A stretch of DNA of 43,285 bases from CAYZSU01 sp964480565 (GCA_964480565.1 CAYZSU010000010.1:1-43285), one strand, 5' to 3'. Positions 16,174-24,513 are shown, numbered from the stretch's first letter. Numbers and translations: made by a program. The notes: a model not told the origin generated them from the letters alone.

Positions 16174-16240
16174 AATACCTCCATTTTACTTAGCAATACA
16201 GGAACTGCCATTGAAAACGCCCATTATGTCTGGAGCATTT

Positions 16241-17527
16241 ATGTCCTTTATTACTGATATTCATATTCATTCCAAATATTCCCGAGCCACATCCAAGCAA
16301 TGTGATTTAGAAAACCTATATATTTGGGCACAGAAAAAAGGCATCGATGTTATTGGCACAGGCGATTTCACACATCCTGCATGGCGGCGCGAACTTAAAG
16401 AAAAGCTCATTCCTCAGGATAATGGCTTATTTGCACTATGCCCAACTATTGCGAGTAAATATGACTCCATGGTGCCAGGTACTTGCAAACAGCCCGTGCA
16501 ATTCATGCTCACCGTAGAAATATCCACGATTTATAAATTTGGTGATAAAACACGCAAAGTACATCATATCATCTGTATGCCCTCGCTAGAAGCAGCCGAT
16601 CGATTTGCTGCGCGCCTGGATGAAATTGGCAATATTAACTCCGATGGTCGGCCCATTTTGGGGTTGAACTCACGCAACCTACTTGAAATTGCATTGGAAT
16701 GCAACGAACATGCACAACTCATTCCTGCACATATTTGGACACCTTGGTTTTCTGCCATGGGATCCAAATCCGGTTTTGATAGTATTGATGAATGTTACCA
16801 AGACCTAAGCCATCATATTACTGCCATTGAAACAGGGCTATCCTCTGATCCTGAAATGAACTGGCGCATTCCATCCTTGGACCGATTTCGACTCATCTCA
16901 AACTCAGATGCACACTCACCTCAAAAAATTGGTCGTGAAGCCACCTGTTTCTCATGCGAAAAAACCTATTATGCGATATTTCAAGCATTAAAAACAGGGG
17001 ATGGCTATGCAGGTACAATCGAGTTCTACCCAGAAGAAGGCAAATACCATATGGACGGGCATCGAAAATGCCAAATATGCATGGACCCAGTAAATACACT
17101 CAAATGCAATTGCATCTGTCCCTCATGTAAAAAACCATTAACAATTGGCGTTATGCATCGCGTGGAAACACTTGCAAAACGTGATATTGGGACAGATATA
17201 CCTAATACAGCAGGACATGTAGACCATTTAATTCCACTGACAGATATTCTTTCGGAAATACTTAATGTTGGACCCAGCAGCAAGCGAGTACAATCGGCCT
17301 ATGAACATCTATTAGCAACCTTAGGCCCTGAAATGCAATTATTAACACGCCTTCCCATTCATGATATTGCCTCTCAAACAAATGACGTACTTTCACAAGC
17401 CATACATCGCATGCGAAATAAACAAGTATCCCGCAATGCTGGCTATGATGGTGAATTCGGCATTATTACAGTATTTTCAAAAGATGAACGTATGCGTTTT
17501 TATGATAAATATATGTTCACATCCTAA
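16241..17527 (+). CDS. Endonuclease Q-like PHP-family protein
   Basis: 428 residues. An N-terminal PHP metal domain opens with DIHIHSKYSRATS (H8, H10), then GTGDFTHPAW, VHHIICMPS, PAHIWTPWFSAMGSKSGF (about 163-180) and SNSDAHSP (about 223-230). A zinc-finger-like block of C-x2-C...C-x-C-x2-C-x2-C follows (about 285-310), then a helical C-terminus. This order and length match endonuclease Q, which nicks DNA 5' to deaminated bases (hypoxanthine, uracil, xanthine) in Thermococcales and some Bacillus. The chosen ATG has GGAG eight bases upstream; a 33-residue extension runs into the preceding terminator region. Activity is inferred from family. Confidence 0.85.
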   Translation: MSFITDIHIHSKYSRATSKQCDLENLYIWAQKKGIDVIGTGDFTHPAWRRELKEKLIPQDNGLFALCPTIASKYDSMVPGTCKQPVQFMLTVEISTIYKFGDKTRKVHHIICMPSLEAADRFAARLDEIGNINSDGRPILGLNSRNLLEIALECNEHAQLIPAHIWTPWFSAMGSKSGFDSIDECYQDLSHHITAIETGLSSDPEMNWRIPSLDRFRLISNSDAHSPQKIGREATCFSCEKTYYAIFQALKTGDGYAGTIEFYPEEGKYHMDGHRKCQICMDPVNTLKCNCICPSCKKPLTIGVMHRVETLAKRDIGTDIPNTAGHVDHLIPLTDILSEILNVGPSSKRVQSAYEHLLATLGPEMQLLTRLPIHDIASQTNDVLSQAIHRMRNKQVSRNAGYDGEFGIITVFSKDERMRFYDKYMFTS

Positions 17528-17550
17528 AATAATTATCAAATTACAGATTT

Positions 17551-17616
17551 GCGAGCACCTAGAATCTAAACATTTTTGAACAACCCCACAAATTGCCTAT
17601 TTCCAGGAACAATCCC
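17551..17616. repeat. Right half of the 5-bp-TSD element family
   Basis: The segment aligns with the right half of 24066-24216 over about 65 bases (shared blocks GAATCT, ACATTTTTGAACAACCCC, AAATTGC, ATCCC-like end). The left half is absent. It directly abuts the decayed iron-sulfur gene fragment that begins at 17619. Confidence 0.6.
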
Positions 17617-17618
17617 AT

Positions 17619-17915
17619 ATCACAATTGATGGGCAAACTATTGAGATTTTATCAACTGATAAGAATATCATTGATGCTGCCGATCGGGCAAACTTAGGTA
17701 TTCCTGCGCTTTGCTATCGTGAGAGAAGATTTGAAGGAAATCCGAAAAATGCGTCTCTTGAAATACCAAAAAGACATCAAGATAGGAAGCCCGTGCAAAT
17801 ATGATTGCTCAGGAGCAAGCAACTGTTGCGGATGATATATTGACGGAAGTTCTAATTTGCAATCAAGGTAAAGGGAATAAACTTGATATTTCAAGTGACT
17901 TTTCTGATCAGATTA
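17619..17915 (+). pseudogene. Decayed fragment of a NuoG/formate-dehydrogenase-type iron-sulfur protein
   Basis: Frame 1 (17619-17804) reads ITIDGQTIEI...NIIDAADRANLGIPALCYRE, the start of the 2Fe-2S domain shared by NuoG, FdhA and Fe-hydrogenases, with the first cluster Cys kept. The next motif, normally GN-C-R-x-C-x-V-E-V, reads GNPKNASLEI, so both Cys are lost, and the frame stops. A shifted frame (from 17801) continues ADDILTEVLICNQGKGNKLD, which resembles the following C-D-x-G-G-x-C-x-L-Q-D motif with one Cys left. No ribosome binding site is seen. The fragment is bounded by one repeat family on the left and another on the right (17916-17975). The rest of the gene is missing. Confidence 0.62.
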
Positions 17916-17975
17916 ATAGATTCCCACGGACTTGGAGACTGTGTCGGTGAAGGGGGCGACGCAAGCCCCTAAAAA
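17916..17975. repeat. Dispersed repeat, second family, internally deleted copy
   Basis: It starts ATAGATTC then CCACGG and ends CGGTGAAGGGGGC...AAGCCCCTAAAA, matching both ends of 7733-7936 with about 145 bp of interior missing. The GGGGGC/GCCCC arms form a hairpin (17951-17970). It marks the right boundary of the pseudogene. Confidence 0.5.
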
Positions 17976-18009
17976 TCGAATGGATAAAATTGTCGCATGA
18001 AATGAAAAG

Positions 18010-18036
18010 ACCATTCTCGATAATATCGAAAATGGT
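18010..18036 (-). terminator. Terminator of tRNA-His
   Basis: ACCATTcTCGATaatATCGAaAATGGT folds into a stem of about eleven pairs; the T-rich tract on the minus strand (TCTTTTC) follows, 14 bases beyond the tRNA 3' end. On the plus strand it is followed by eight T, so it may work in both directions. Confidence 0.65.
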
Positions 18037-18049
18037 TTTTTTTCCTGAT

Positions 18050-18127
18050 TGGGGTGACTAGCCGGATTTGAACCGGCGGCCTTCTGGGCCACAACCAGAC
18101 GCTCTAACCAACTGAGCTATAGCCACC
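18050..18127 (-). tRNA. tRNA-His (GTG)
   Basis: Complete cloverleaf on the minus strand. The acceptor GTGGCTA/TAGTCAC has the extra G at -1 opposite C73, the hallmark of tRNA-His. The D arm is GCTC...GAGC, the anticodon stem TCTGG/CCAGA with loop TTGTGGC giving GTG, and the T arm GCCGG-TTCAAAT-CCGGC. The 3' CCA is encoded (18052-18050). Single gene, with its own promoter and terminator. Confidence 0.97.
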
Positions 18128-18140
18128 ATATTGTCGAATA

Positions 18141-18169
18141 TTTTTAGCGAATCTCATATTATTTGTCCA
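18141..18169 (-). promoter_or_regulatory. Promoter of tRNA-His
   Basis: On the minus strand TGGACA (18169-18164) and TAAAAA (18146-18141) are 17 bases apart, and transcription would start about seven bases before the mature 5' end. The remaining sequence up to 18340 holds no supported gene. Confidence 0.5.
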
Positions 18170-18340
18170 TAAAAAACGTATAAATTCTTATAACAATCAC
18201 TATAGCTCGTATAACTTCGATTAAAATGATTAAAGAGTTCAGGCATAAGTGAGGCTGCCCTGCTATTTCGAGGATAATCTGGACACATTTCAATACCCCA
18301 TAATTGACTCCCTACGATAACTCCTTTATAGTCCATCACT

Positions 18341-19540
18341 ATGAACAATACAGATCAATTTATAAGCAATGAAAACAAAGTCAGTGCCCATAACTATCAC
18401 CCACTTCCAGTGGTAATCTCCAAAGCCCAAGGCATTTGGGTCACTGATATAAATGGAAAAAAATATATTGATATGCTTTCCGCTTACTCCGCTGTCAACC
18501 AAGGTCACAGGCACCCAAAAATAATTCAAGCACTGATAGATCAAGCGCAAAAGCTTACACTAACATCGCGCGCCTTTCATAATGATCAAATGGGACCATT
18601 TTTAAAAAAGCTCACATCTCTATGTGGATATGACAAAGCCCTACTTATGAACACTGGTGCAGAAGCTGTTGAAACAGCGATTAAAGCCGCCAGACGTTGG
18701 GGATATAAAACAAAAGGAATTAAAGAAGATCAGGCGAATATTATTGTATGTCAGGAAAATTTTCATGGACGAACCACCACCATTATCGGTTTTTCCACAG
18801 ATCCTGACTGCCGTGATGGATTTGGACCATTCACCCCTGGCTTTAAAATTATTCCTTATAATGATACTCGTGCATTAGAAGATGCTATTGATGACAATAC
18901 AGTCGCATTTTTAGTAGAACCTATCCAGGGTGAAGCAGGCGTCAACGTCCCTGATGCAGATTATATAAAACAATGCCATGAGATCACCCTTAAGCACAAC
19001 GTCCTATTAATTTGTGATGAAATTCAAACAGGGCTTGCACGCACAGGTCAATTATTTTGCTCAGATTGGAGCCATATCAAACCGGATATTATCTGCATGG
19101 GTAAAGCACTCGGCGGTGGCGTTTATCCAGTATCTGGCATTTTAGCCAATCATGATATCATGGATGTGGCTTTTGAACCTGGCAATCATGGCTCTACATT
19201 TGGTGGTAATCCTCTGGCCTGCGCAGTGGCAAGTGCAGCACTCGATGTCATTATCGACGAAGATTTAAGCAATCGATCCAATGAACTTGGCAGGTACTTT
19301 AGACAGCAACTATCCAAAATAGAACACCCACTGATTAAAGATATACGAGGCAAAGGATTGCTGATTGGCCTTGAACTGACAGAACTTGCACGACCATTTT
19401 CGATTAAATTACTTGATAAAGGTATTTTAGCCAAGGACACCCATGGCTATACACTTCGATTCGCCCCACCATTAACAATCAATAAAGAAGATATTGATTT
19501 TACACTCGCTCACATCACTGAAGTCCTATTTTCACAATAA
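18341..19540 (+). CDS. rocD: Ornithine aminotransferase
   Basis: 399-residue class III PLP-dependent aminotransferase that converts ornithine and 2-oxoglutarate to glutamate semialdehyde and glutamate. Strong ornithine-specific landmarks are AHNYHPLPVV near the N-terminus, MLSAYSAVNQGHRHPKI, LMNTGAEAVETAIKAAR, FHGRTTTIIGFS, VEPIQGEAGVN, CDEIQTGLARTG, the PLP lysine in CMGKALGGG (about 255) and HGSTFGGNPLA. Length is that of bacterial RocD. No good ribosome binding site precedes the ATG, but homology to the family N-terminus supports it. Followed by its own terminator; no arginine-catabolic neighbours. Confidence 0.94.
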   Translation: MNNTDQFISNENKVSAHNYHPLPVVISKAQGIWVTDINGKKYIDMLSAYSAVNQGHRHPKIIQALIDQAQKLTLTSRAFHNDQMGPFLKKLTSLCGYDKALLMNTGAEAVETAIKAARRWGYKTKGIKEDQANIIVCQENFHGRTTTIIGFSTDPDCRDGFGPFTPGFKIIPYNDTRALEDAIDDNTVAFLVEPIQGEAGVNVPDADYIKQCHEITLKHNVLLICDEIQTGLARTGQLFCSDWSHIKPDIICMGKALGGGVYPVSGILANHDIMDVAFEPGNHGSTFGGNPLACAVASAALDVIIDEDLSNRSNELGRYFRQQLSKIEHPLIKDIRGKGLLIGLELTELARPFSIKLLDKGILAKDTHGYTLRFAPPLTINKEDIDFTLAHITEVLFSQ

Positions 19541-19543
19541 GAA

Positions 19544-19566
19544 AAGGCCTACAAAATGCAGGCCTT
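19544..19566 (+). terminator. Terminator after rocD
   Basis: AAGGCCT (19544-19550) pairs with AGGCCTT (19560-19566) around a nine-base loop, four bases after the stop, followed by ATTAATTT. It probably also serves the convergent operon on the minus strand. Confidence 0.7.
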
Positions 19567-19609
19567 ATTAATTTCATCCATAGATCTTATATGTAGTACA
19601 TCAATATAT

Positions 19610-22069
19610 TTATACAAAGATCTTATGCCCGCATTCATCTGATTCGGACAAATAAGTCATCATTCCACCTGGTTCAACACCCTCAATTAAGTCATCCATT
19701 GTCAGCCCCAATAATTCCATAGCCATGGAACATGCGATAAATCGCCCACCCAAGTCACGAATAGTTACTAAATACTCTGGTATGCTGATGATTGTACACT
19801 CTGAATTTTCTTTTTTGCAGGGTTTATCTTCCAACCAAAGCTGAAAAAAACCTTTATCTGCAATCTTTATCGATTGATCAGATTCTATGCAACTAGATCC
19901 TTTTTGTTTTCGCAATATATCTAGTCCGTCAAAAATAAAAAAGATCGTTACATTTCGTCCCATTGCAGCCGCTGTAGATCCAACCATCAATGCCGTTGAA
20001 ATACGTGGAATATCTTTATTAGAAATCATAATCATCAGATCTTGATTTTCTTCTTTCATAGATACTGTTTTTTTCATAGACAACTCACTGTTCTGAATAG
20101 CTGTAGTTCCACCTGGTTTTTGCAAATATGCAATAAAATCACTATCCTCTTTGTATGAATCCAAAAGTATATTCCCTGTTTTCTCTGCCCAGCGAGTAAT
20201 ATCCACTAAAAATGTCGAATCCGATGCGACCGCCTTAACCTTATGCCCCGCAGGAATAGTCTCAAATTTTTCCTGCAATTTAAGAATCGGCCCAGGACAT
20301 GCGAGTCCACATAAATCAAGATGCATTATATCGACATCCGACAAATCATCTTTTATAGGAAGTTCACGTCTTGTAATGGGCTGCACTTCATTTAAATGCG
20401 TATTTAAAATTGCATATGTATGCATACCACCGCTTAAATTATAACAATCAAAACCATTATGAGATAATATGCAGCATACATTATAGGAATTAAGCCCTGT
20501 ATTACAGCATACTAATATTTTCTTATCACGAGGAAATTCACTCAAACGCGATCGTATTTCTGCAAATGGAATATTCACCGCATTTGAAATATGTTTAAAT
20601 TCGTATTCCATAGGTGTACGCACATCAACTAAAAAATAATCGCTTAAATCATCATTGCCTTTTAATGTCAGTTGTTTAAATTTATTTGACAATAAGTTCT
20701 CAGCAATAAATCCAATGTAATTTAAAGGATCTCTGGCAGAGTTATATGGTGGCGCATATGCGGTTTCAAGATGGCTTAAACTTTCCACATTACCACCCAG
20801 GCGAATCACAGTTGATAATACATCAATACTTTTATCCACACCGGCATGCCCTGTCACTTGTGCACCTAGAATTTGTTTATCTTCTTTTGAAAATATCACC
20901 TTTATATGCAAAGCTTGGCAACCTGGATAATATTTAGCATGTGCATTGGGATGAATGTTAATCACCTCATACCAATCATTATCATTGGGTCGCATGCGCT
21001 GAAGCATTTTTTCATTTAAGCCCACAGCACCGACACTTAAGTCAAATACTTTGCATATTGTTGTTGCTGTCACAAAATCCTGTTTAACTGAATTTTCATC
21101 ATGCACATTTTGTGCAACAACCCGTCCTTGTTTATTTGCAGGACCTGCCAATGGAATCAACATTGATTGCTCTGACACAAAATGATTTACTTCAATGGCA
21201 TCACCAAGCGCATAAATATCAGGATCAGATGTTTGCAAATGCTCAGTAACTTTAATTCCACCTACCGCATTAAGCTCAAGGCCTGTGTCTTTAATAAATG
21301 ACGTATCTGGACGCACACCTATTGCAAATACGATGATATCTACATCAATAGAATCACCATTATCAAAAACTAACTGTTTACAATCATCTGTCTGAGCCAC
21401 TTTGACTAGTTTTTTACTCAAGTATAAATGAACATTATTTTCAATAAGCGATTTATGGACATGCATTGCCACATCTTTATCTAAAAAAGCAAATAATTGG
21501 TCTGACAATTCCACAACTGATACATCATGGGATAATTGCTCTAGATTCTCCGCTAACTCCACACCCACGAGCCCGCCACCCACAATAGCAATACGTTGCT
21601 TTTCCGTATTGGATACTAATTTAATAATTTCATCCATATCTTCAACTGTACGCAATGTCAGTATGTCAATATGATCCAGACCCTCCACAGGCGGAATAAA
21701 TGGTGTTCCACCTGGAGATAGAATTAATTTATCATATGAAATATCATCACAATCTTGCCCATTCATTGAATTTTGAACTCGAATTGTTTTTTCTTCACGA
21801 TCCACTGCAATCACATCTGTATTAGCTCGAACATCTAAGTTAAACTTTTGGCCTAACTGCTCAGGCGTGTTTAAAAATAAATTATCACGCTCTTTAATAG
21901 TTCCACCAATGTGATACGGTAACCCGCAATTTGCATATGATACATAACCTGTACGCTCGATAATTATTATTTCATAATCCTCTGATAATCGTCGAAGCTT
22001 TGCAGCTGCAGATGCCCCACCTGCCCCACCACCGACAATTACAATTTTTTTATTTTTTCCAGATGTCAT
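19610..22069 (-). CDS. CoA-disulfide-reductase-like / rhodanese / TusA / DsrE fusion protein
   Basis: 819 residues with four domains. The first is a FAD/NAD(P)H disulfide reductase (about 5-455) with IVGGGAGGASAA, the catalytic Cys48 in SYANCGLPYHIGG, and a second Rossmann motif VGGGLVGVE. The second is a rhodanese (about 468-555), active Cys522 in CCNTGLNS. The third is a TusA domain (about 582-655) with the sulfur-carrying Cys591-Pro592. The fourth is DsrE-like (about 672-819) with a conserved Cys780 in FIACSMAMELLG. This is a persulfide relay in one chain: reductase, sulfurtransferase, carrier and acceptor. The first five codons of the longer frame are dropped because GGAAG lies eight bases before ATG at 22069. 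Last gene of tusA-dsrE-fusion. Confidence 0.9.
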   Translation of the reverse strand: MTSGKNKKIVIVGGGAGGASAAAKLRRLSEDYEIIIIERTGYVSYANCGLPYHIGGTIKERDNLFLNTPEQLGQKFNLDVRANTDVIAVDREEKTIRVQNSMNGQDCDDISYDKLILSPGGTPFIPPVEGLDHIDILTLRTVEDMDEIIKLVSNTEKQRIAIVGGGLVGVELAENLEQLSHDVSVVELSDQLFAFLDKDVAMHVHKSLIENNVHLYLSKKLVKVAQTDDCKQLVFDNGDSIDVDIIVFAIGVRPDTSFIKDTGLELNAVGGIKVTEHLQTSDPDIYALGDAIEVNHFVSEQSMLIPLAGPANKQGRVVAQNVHDENSVKQDFVTATTICKVFDLSVGAVGLNEKMLQRMRPNDNDWYEVINIHPNAHAKYYPGCQALHIKVIFSKEDKQILGAQVTGHAGVDKSIDVLSTVIRLGGNVESLSHLETAYAPPYNSARDPLNYIGFIAENLLSNKFKQLTLKGNDDLSDYFLVDVRTPMEYEFKHISNAVNIPFAEIRSRLSEFPRDKKILVCCNTGLNSYNVCCILSHNGFDCYNLSGGMHTYAILNTHLNEVQPITRRELPIKDDLSDVDIMHLDLCGLACPGPILKLQEKFETIPAGHKVKAVASDSTFLVDITRWAEKTGNILLDSYKEDSDFIAYLQKPGGTTAIQNSELSMKKTVSMKEENQDLMIMISNKDIPRISTALMVGSTAAAMGRNVTIFFIFDGLDILRKQKGSSCIESDQSIKIADKGFFQLWLEDKPCKKENSECTIISIPEYLVTIRDLGGRFIACSMAMELLGLTMDDLIEGVEPGGMMTYLSESDECGHKIFV

Positions 22070-22093
22070 AATCGATTCTTCCATATTAGTAAT

Positions 22094-22651
22094 TTAGATA
22101 AATAATGTTGTATGACCGGTGCGCGCTTCCTCTAAGAAAGTCGCAACACCTGCATAACTTAAGTTCGGATAATCCATAATTTCGTCGCGCTTAAACCCCA
22201 TCAACTGCATGGACATTTCACAGATAAGAATATTAACTTCCATCATGCCCGCCATATCAATCATCTCTTCCAATGAAGGCACATTATTTTTTTTCATCAG
22301 ATACTTAATTAATTTGGCACCAATCCCTGAAAAATTCATCTTAGAAAGATTTAATTTGGAAGCCCCTCGTGGCAACATCAATTCAAACATTTTGAGAATA
22401 ATATTTTTACCTTTGGCGCGTTTCTTTTTATCACGCAAAGCACTAATGCCCCAAAATGTAAAAAACATCACTACCTTTGTTCCCATTGCAGCGGCACCTG
22501 TTGCAATAATGAACGATGCAATGACTTTATCCAGATCACCGGATAATACAACCATGACTAATTTATCATCGGGTTGGTTTTTCTTTAGATCATCAACTTG
22601 CGTTTTAAGTTCACTTACATGCGACTGTATCGCATCTATATTTATTTCCAT
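22094..22651 (-). CDS. DsrE/DsrF/DrsH-like sulfur-trafficking protein
   Basis: 185 residues. A short N-terminal helix (about 1-25) is followed by a DsrE-like fold (27-185): KLVMVVLSGDLDKVIASFIIATGAAAMG, VVMFFTFWGISAL, and the conserved Cys in ILICEMSMQLMG (about 142). The C-terminus of the adjacent fusion is a paralogue. Family members accept or hand on sulfane sulfur from TusA, or are annotated as peroxiredoxin-like. It begins three bases after tusA and ends 24 bases before the fusion, so the three are co-transcribed. Confidence 0.85.
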   Translation of the reverse strand: MEINIDAIQSHVSELKTQVDDLKKNQPDDKLVMVVLSGDLDKVIASFIIATGAAAMGTKVVMFFTFWGISALRDKKKRAKGKNIILKMFELMLPRGASKLNLSKMNFSGIGAKLIKYLMKKNNVPSLEEMIDMAGMMEVNILICEMSMQLMGFKRDEIMDYPNLSYAGVATFLEEARTGHTTLFI

Positions 22652-22654
22652 AAA

Positions 22655-22876
22655 CTACGCCTTTCGAATGCTGGCCACAAACTTGCCATCATTATCTGTA
22701 AAACTAACCAGTGTATTTCCTGTCTTATTGCACCATGCTTCAACATCCGGTTTAAATGCCGGATCCGTTGAAATAATATCAAGTGTATCCCCAGCACCCA
22801 ATGTGCGGATGGCTTGCGATAACTTAACGATTGGCATTGGACAATTTAATCCTGAACAATCAACTGTTGTACCCAT
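22655..22876 (-). CDS. TusA-family sulfur carrier
   Basis: 73-residue SirA/TusA-fold protein: VDCSGLNCPMPIVKLSQAI carries the sulfur-accepting Cys-Pro, and the rest matches the small two-layer fold (DIISTDPAFKPDVEAWCNKTG). It accepts persulfide sulfur and passes it on. Strong GGAGG before ATG. First gene of the operon; its downstream fusion carries a second TusA domain. The upstream 70 bases show no FNR box. Confidence 0.93.
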   Translation of the reverse strand: MGTTVDCSGLNCPMPIVKLSQAIRTLGAGDTLDIISTDPAFKPDVEAWCNKTGNTLVSFTDNDGKFVASIRKA

Positions 22877-22946
22877 TATTTCCTCCTATTTTGTAAAATT
22901 TCACATTTTCTATACGGTTTTGGCAAACAACTCAAGCCTAATTCAA

Positions 22947-23909
22947 TTATGATAGTGTAACAATATTATACTGAATCATTTTTTGGACAACAGAATCTAA
23001 CGATTGTGTTTGTCTAACGATGGTATTGTTCAATGAATTATAATTTCCCTGCAAACTTTCAATATTATCTGTAATGTTTTGAAGCGATGCAATACAGTTT
23101 ACTGTTTCAGTCATGGTTTGATTCACAACATCTGAGCTTGTACTTAAAATCTTATCCCGTTGAACAGTAATATTATTGGCAAGGTCCTCAATATCCTTGA
23201 TATTTTTTTTCACAATACTGGCAATTTCGCTCGCTGAGTTTCCACTACTTGATGATAAATTTCGAATCTCATCCGATACCACTGAAAAACCTTTGCCCTG
23301 TTCGCCAGCTCTAGCAGCTTCAATTGATGCATTAATAGCCAATAGATTGGTCTGTGTAACAATATAATCGATCATTTTTGTTTTGCCTGCAATTTCTCGT
23401 GATGTTTTAATAAAACTATTTAAACCATCAATAAATGTATCAATAAATTCAGAAATTTCTTGATTGCTTTGATTAATACAAGACACTGAACATGCAAGGT
23501 TTTCTACAATCTGAGTATTATTATTGGACTGTTCAATGGTATCCTGAAAAATCGCACCAACATCTGCCTCACTCTTCACTGTAGAACATCCAGAAATAAC
23601 ATTTTTCACCATAAAGTTGAGATCTTCTTGAGAAGATTCATCAATGCACAGCCCCATTGACCTATTATCAATTGGTTTAAACTGATTTAGATCTAAATAA
23701 CGATAAAGAATATAGTTTATTGAAAAGAAAACCGCTATCAATGTGGCAATAATAGTCACACTCAAAATGGAATAACTATACCATGCAGGTAATTGATGAA
23801 TATCCCAAAAAAAATCCATACTCCAAAGTATACATCCCCCGAAACATGTCAAAAGAACAGCTATCATTAGAACAATACCGGAAACTTTCATTATCAATGG
23901 TTTATACAT
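22947..23909 (-). CDS. Minimal methyl-accepting chemotaxis-type protein
   Basis: 320 residues with two closely spaced N-terminal membrane helices (about 12-32 and 44-66) leaving almost no periplasmic sensor domain. A cytoplasmic coiled coil of MCP type follows, with the conserved hairpin tip (NLLAINASIEAARAGEQGKG, about 187-206, then FSVVSDEIRNLS). The signalling tip should bind CheW/CheA-type partners; no che gene is in the window. The start ATG 23907-23909 has GAGG nine bases upstream, and the apparent GTG four codons earlier is part of that binding site. It might sense membrane or internal cues, or act as a structural receptor. Confidence 0.87.
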   Translation of the reverse strand: MYKPLIMKVSGIVLMIAVLLTCFGGCILWSMDFFWDIHQLPAWYSYSILSVTIIATLIAVFFSINYILYRYLDLNQFKPIDNRSMGLCIDESSQEDLNFMVKNVISGCSTVKSEADVGAIFQDTIEQSNNNTQIVENLACSVSCINQSNQEISEFIDTFIDGLNSFIKTSREIAGKTKMIDYIVTQTNLLAINASIEAARAGEQGKGFSVVSDEIRNLSSSSGNSASEIASIVKKNIKDIEDLANNITVQRDKILSTSSDVVNQTMTETVNCIASLQNITDNIESLQGNYNSLNNTIVRQTQSLDSVVQKMIQYNIVTLS

Positions 23910-24060
23910 TTTAAACCTCACAATACCTATCTATTTTTCACAATATACAACTATGCAATATAAATGAACAACTCTATGAATAAGATTATTACAATAGACT
24001 TATGAAAAAAACAATATTTATGATTACATATATACCTGAAAAAACAATAACTTGCGACCT

Positions 24061-24221
24061 ATAATGGGGCTGTTGAAAAACGCCCATCTTCGGCGTTGTC
24101 CAGCAAATCCAAATCGGTTACATACTCTTATGTATGCGCCCTCATTGAATTTGCTGTCTGCCTTGAATCTGAACATTTTTGAACAACCCCCAAAATTGCT
24201 ATTTTTCAACAGTCCCATAAT
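24061..24221. mobile_element. Complete MITE-like element, 151 bp, with ATAAT target duplication
   Basis: The element (24066-24216) has terminal inverted repeats GGGGCTGTTGAAAAA and TTTTTCAACAGTCCC (14 of 15 pairs) and is flanked on both sides by ATAAT (24061-24065 and 24217-24221). A second internal pair (GAACAACCCCC near the right end) and a central CATAC...GTATG hairpin are present. No coding capacity. It sits in the 604-base gap between the chemoreceptor gene and the exported-protein gene. Confidence 0.75.
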
Positions 24222-24269
24222 AAAATCATTTTAAATACCCAGATTCTAAGCGAATATAAGTAAGAGTGT

Positions 24270-24325
24270 ATTGAATTAAATTTACTGGACAAGCTACAAA
24301 AATGGATGTTCCTAAGGACACTCCC
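24270..24325. repeat. Solo left half of the 5-bp-TSD element family, inverted
   Basis: Read on the minus strand, GGGAGTGTCCTTAGGAAC and the following sequence match the left half of the element at 13271-13625 for about 55 bases. It lies 54 bases from the complete element at 24066-24216. The rest of this gap, apart from the terminator at 24462-24489 and a C-homopolymer of ten (24448-24456 region), shows nothing further. Confidence 0.55.
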
Positions 24326-24461
24326 ATGCTACTAACTCGGCAAAAATGACCCCTATGCATTGCACCCAATCAGCCAACCTACTGATTTTACGTATATTTT
24401 TATTTGGCATTAATTATGCAATAAAAAACATGATTCATGGCTATATGCCCCCCCCCTACGT

Positions 24462-24489
24462 AAAAAGGGCTGATATTTCAGCCCTTTTT
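24462..24489 (-). terminator. Terminator after the exported-protein gene
   Basis: AAAAAGGGCTGA-tatt-TCAGCCCTTTTT, a 12-base perfect stem with T-runs on both sides, a textbook bidirectional terminator. Confidence 0.88.
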
Positions 24490-24513
24490 CACATTTTTAT
24501 CCCATACTAGATA

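Noticed and set aside
18154..18348. Minus-strand open frame between tRNA-His and rocD
   Set aside because: Overlaps the tRNA promoter region and the rocD start, and has no plausible binding site or recognisable sequence.
22209..22952. 247-codon open frame on the plus strand opposite dsrE and tusA
   Set aside because: It is the antisense shadow of two confidently identified genes with good ribosome binding sites.
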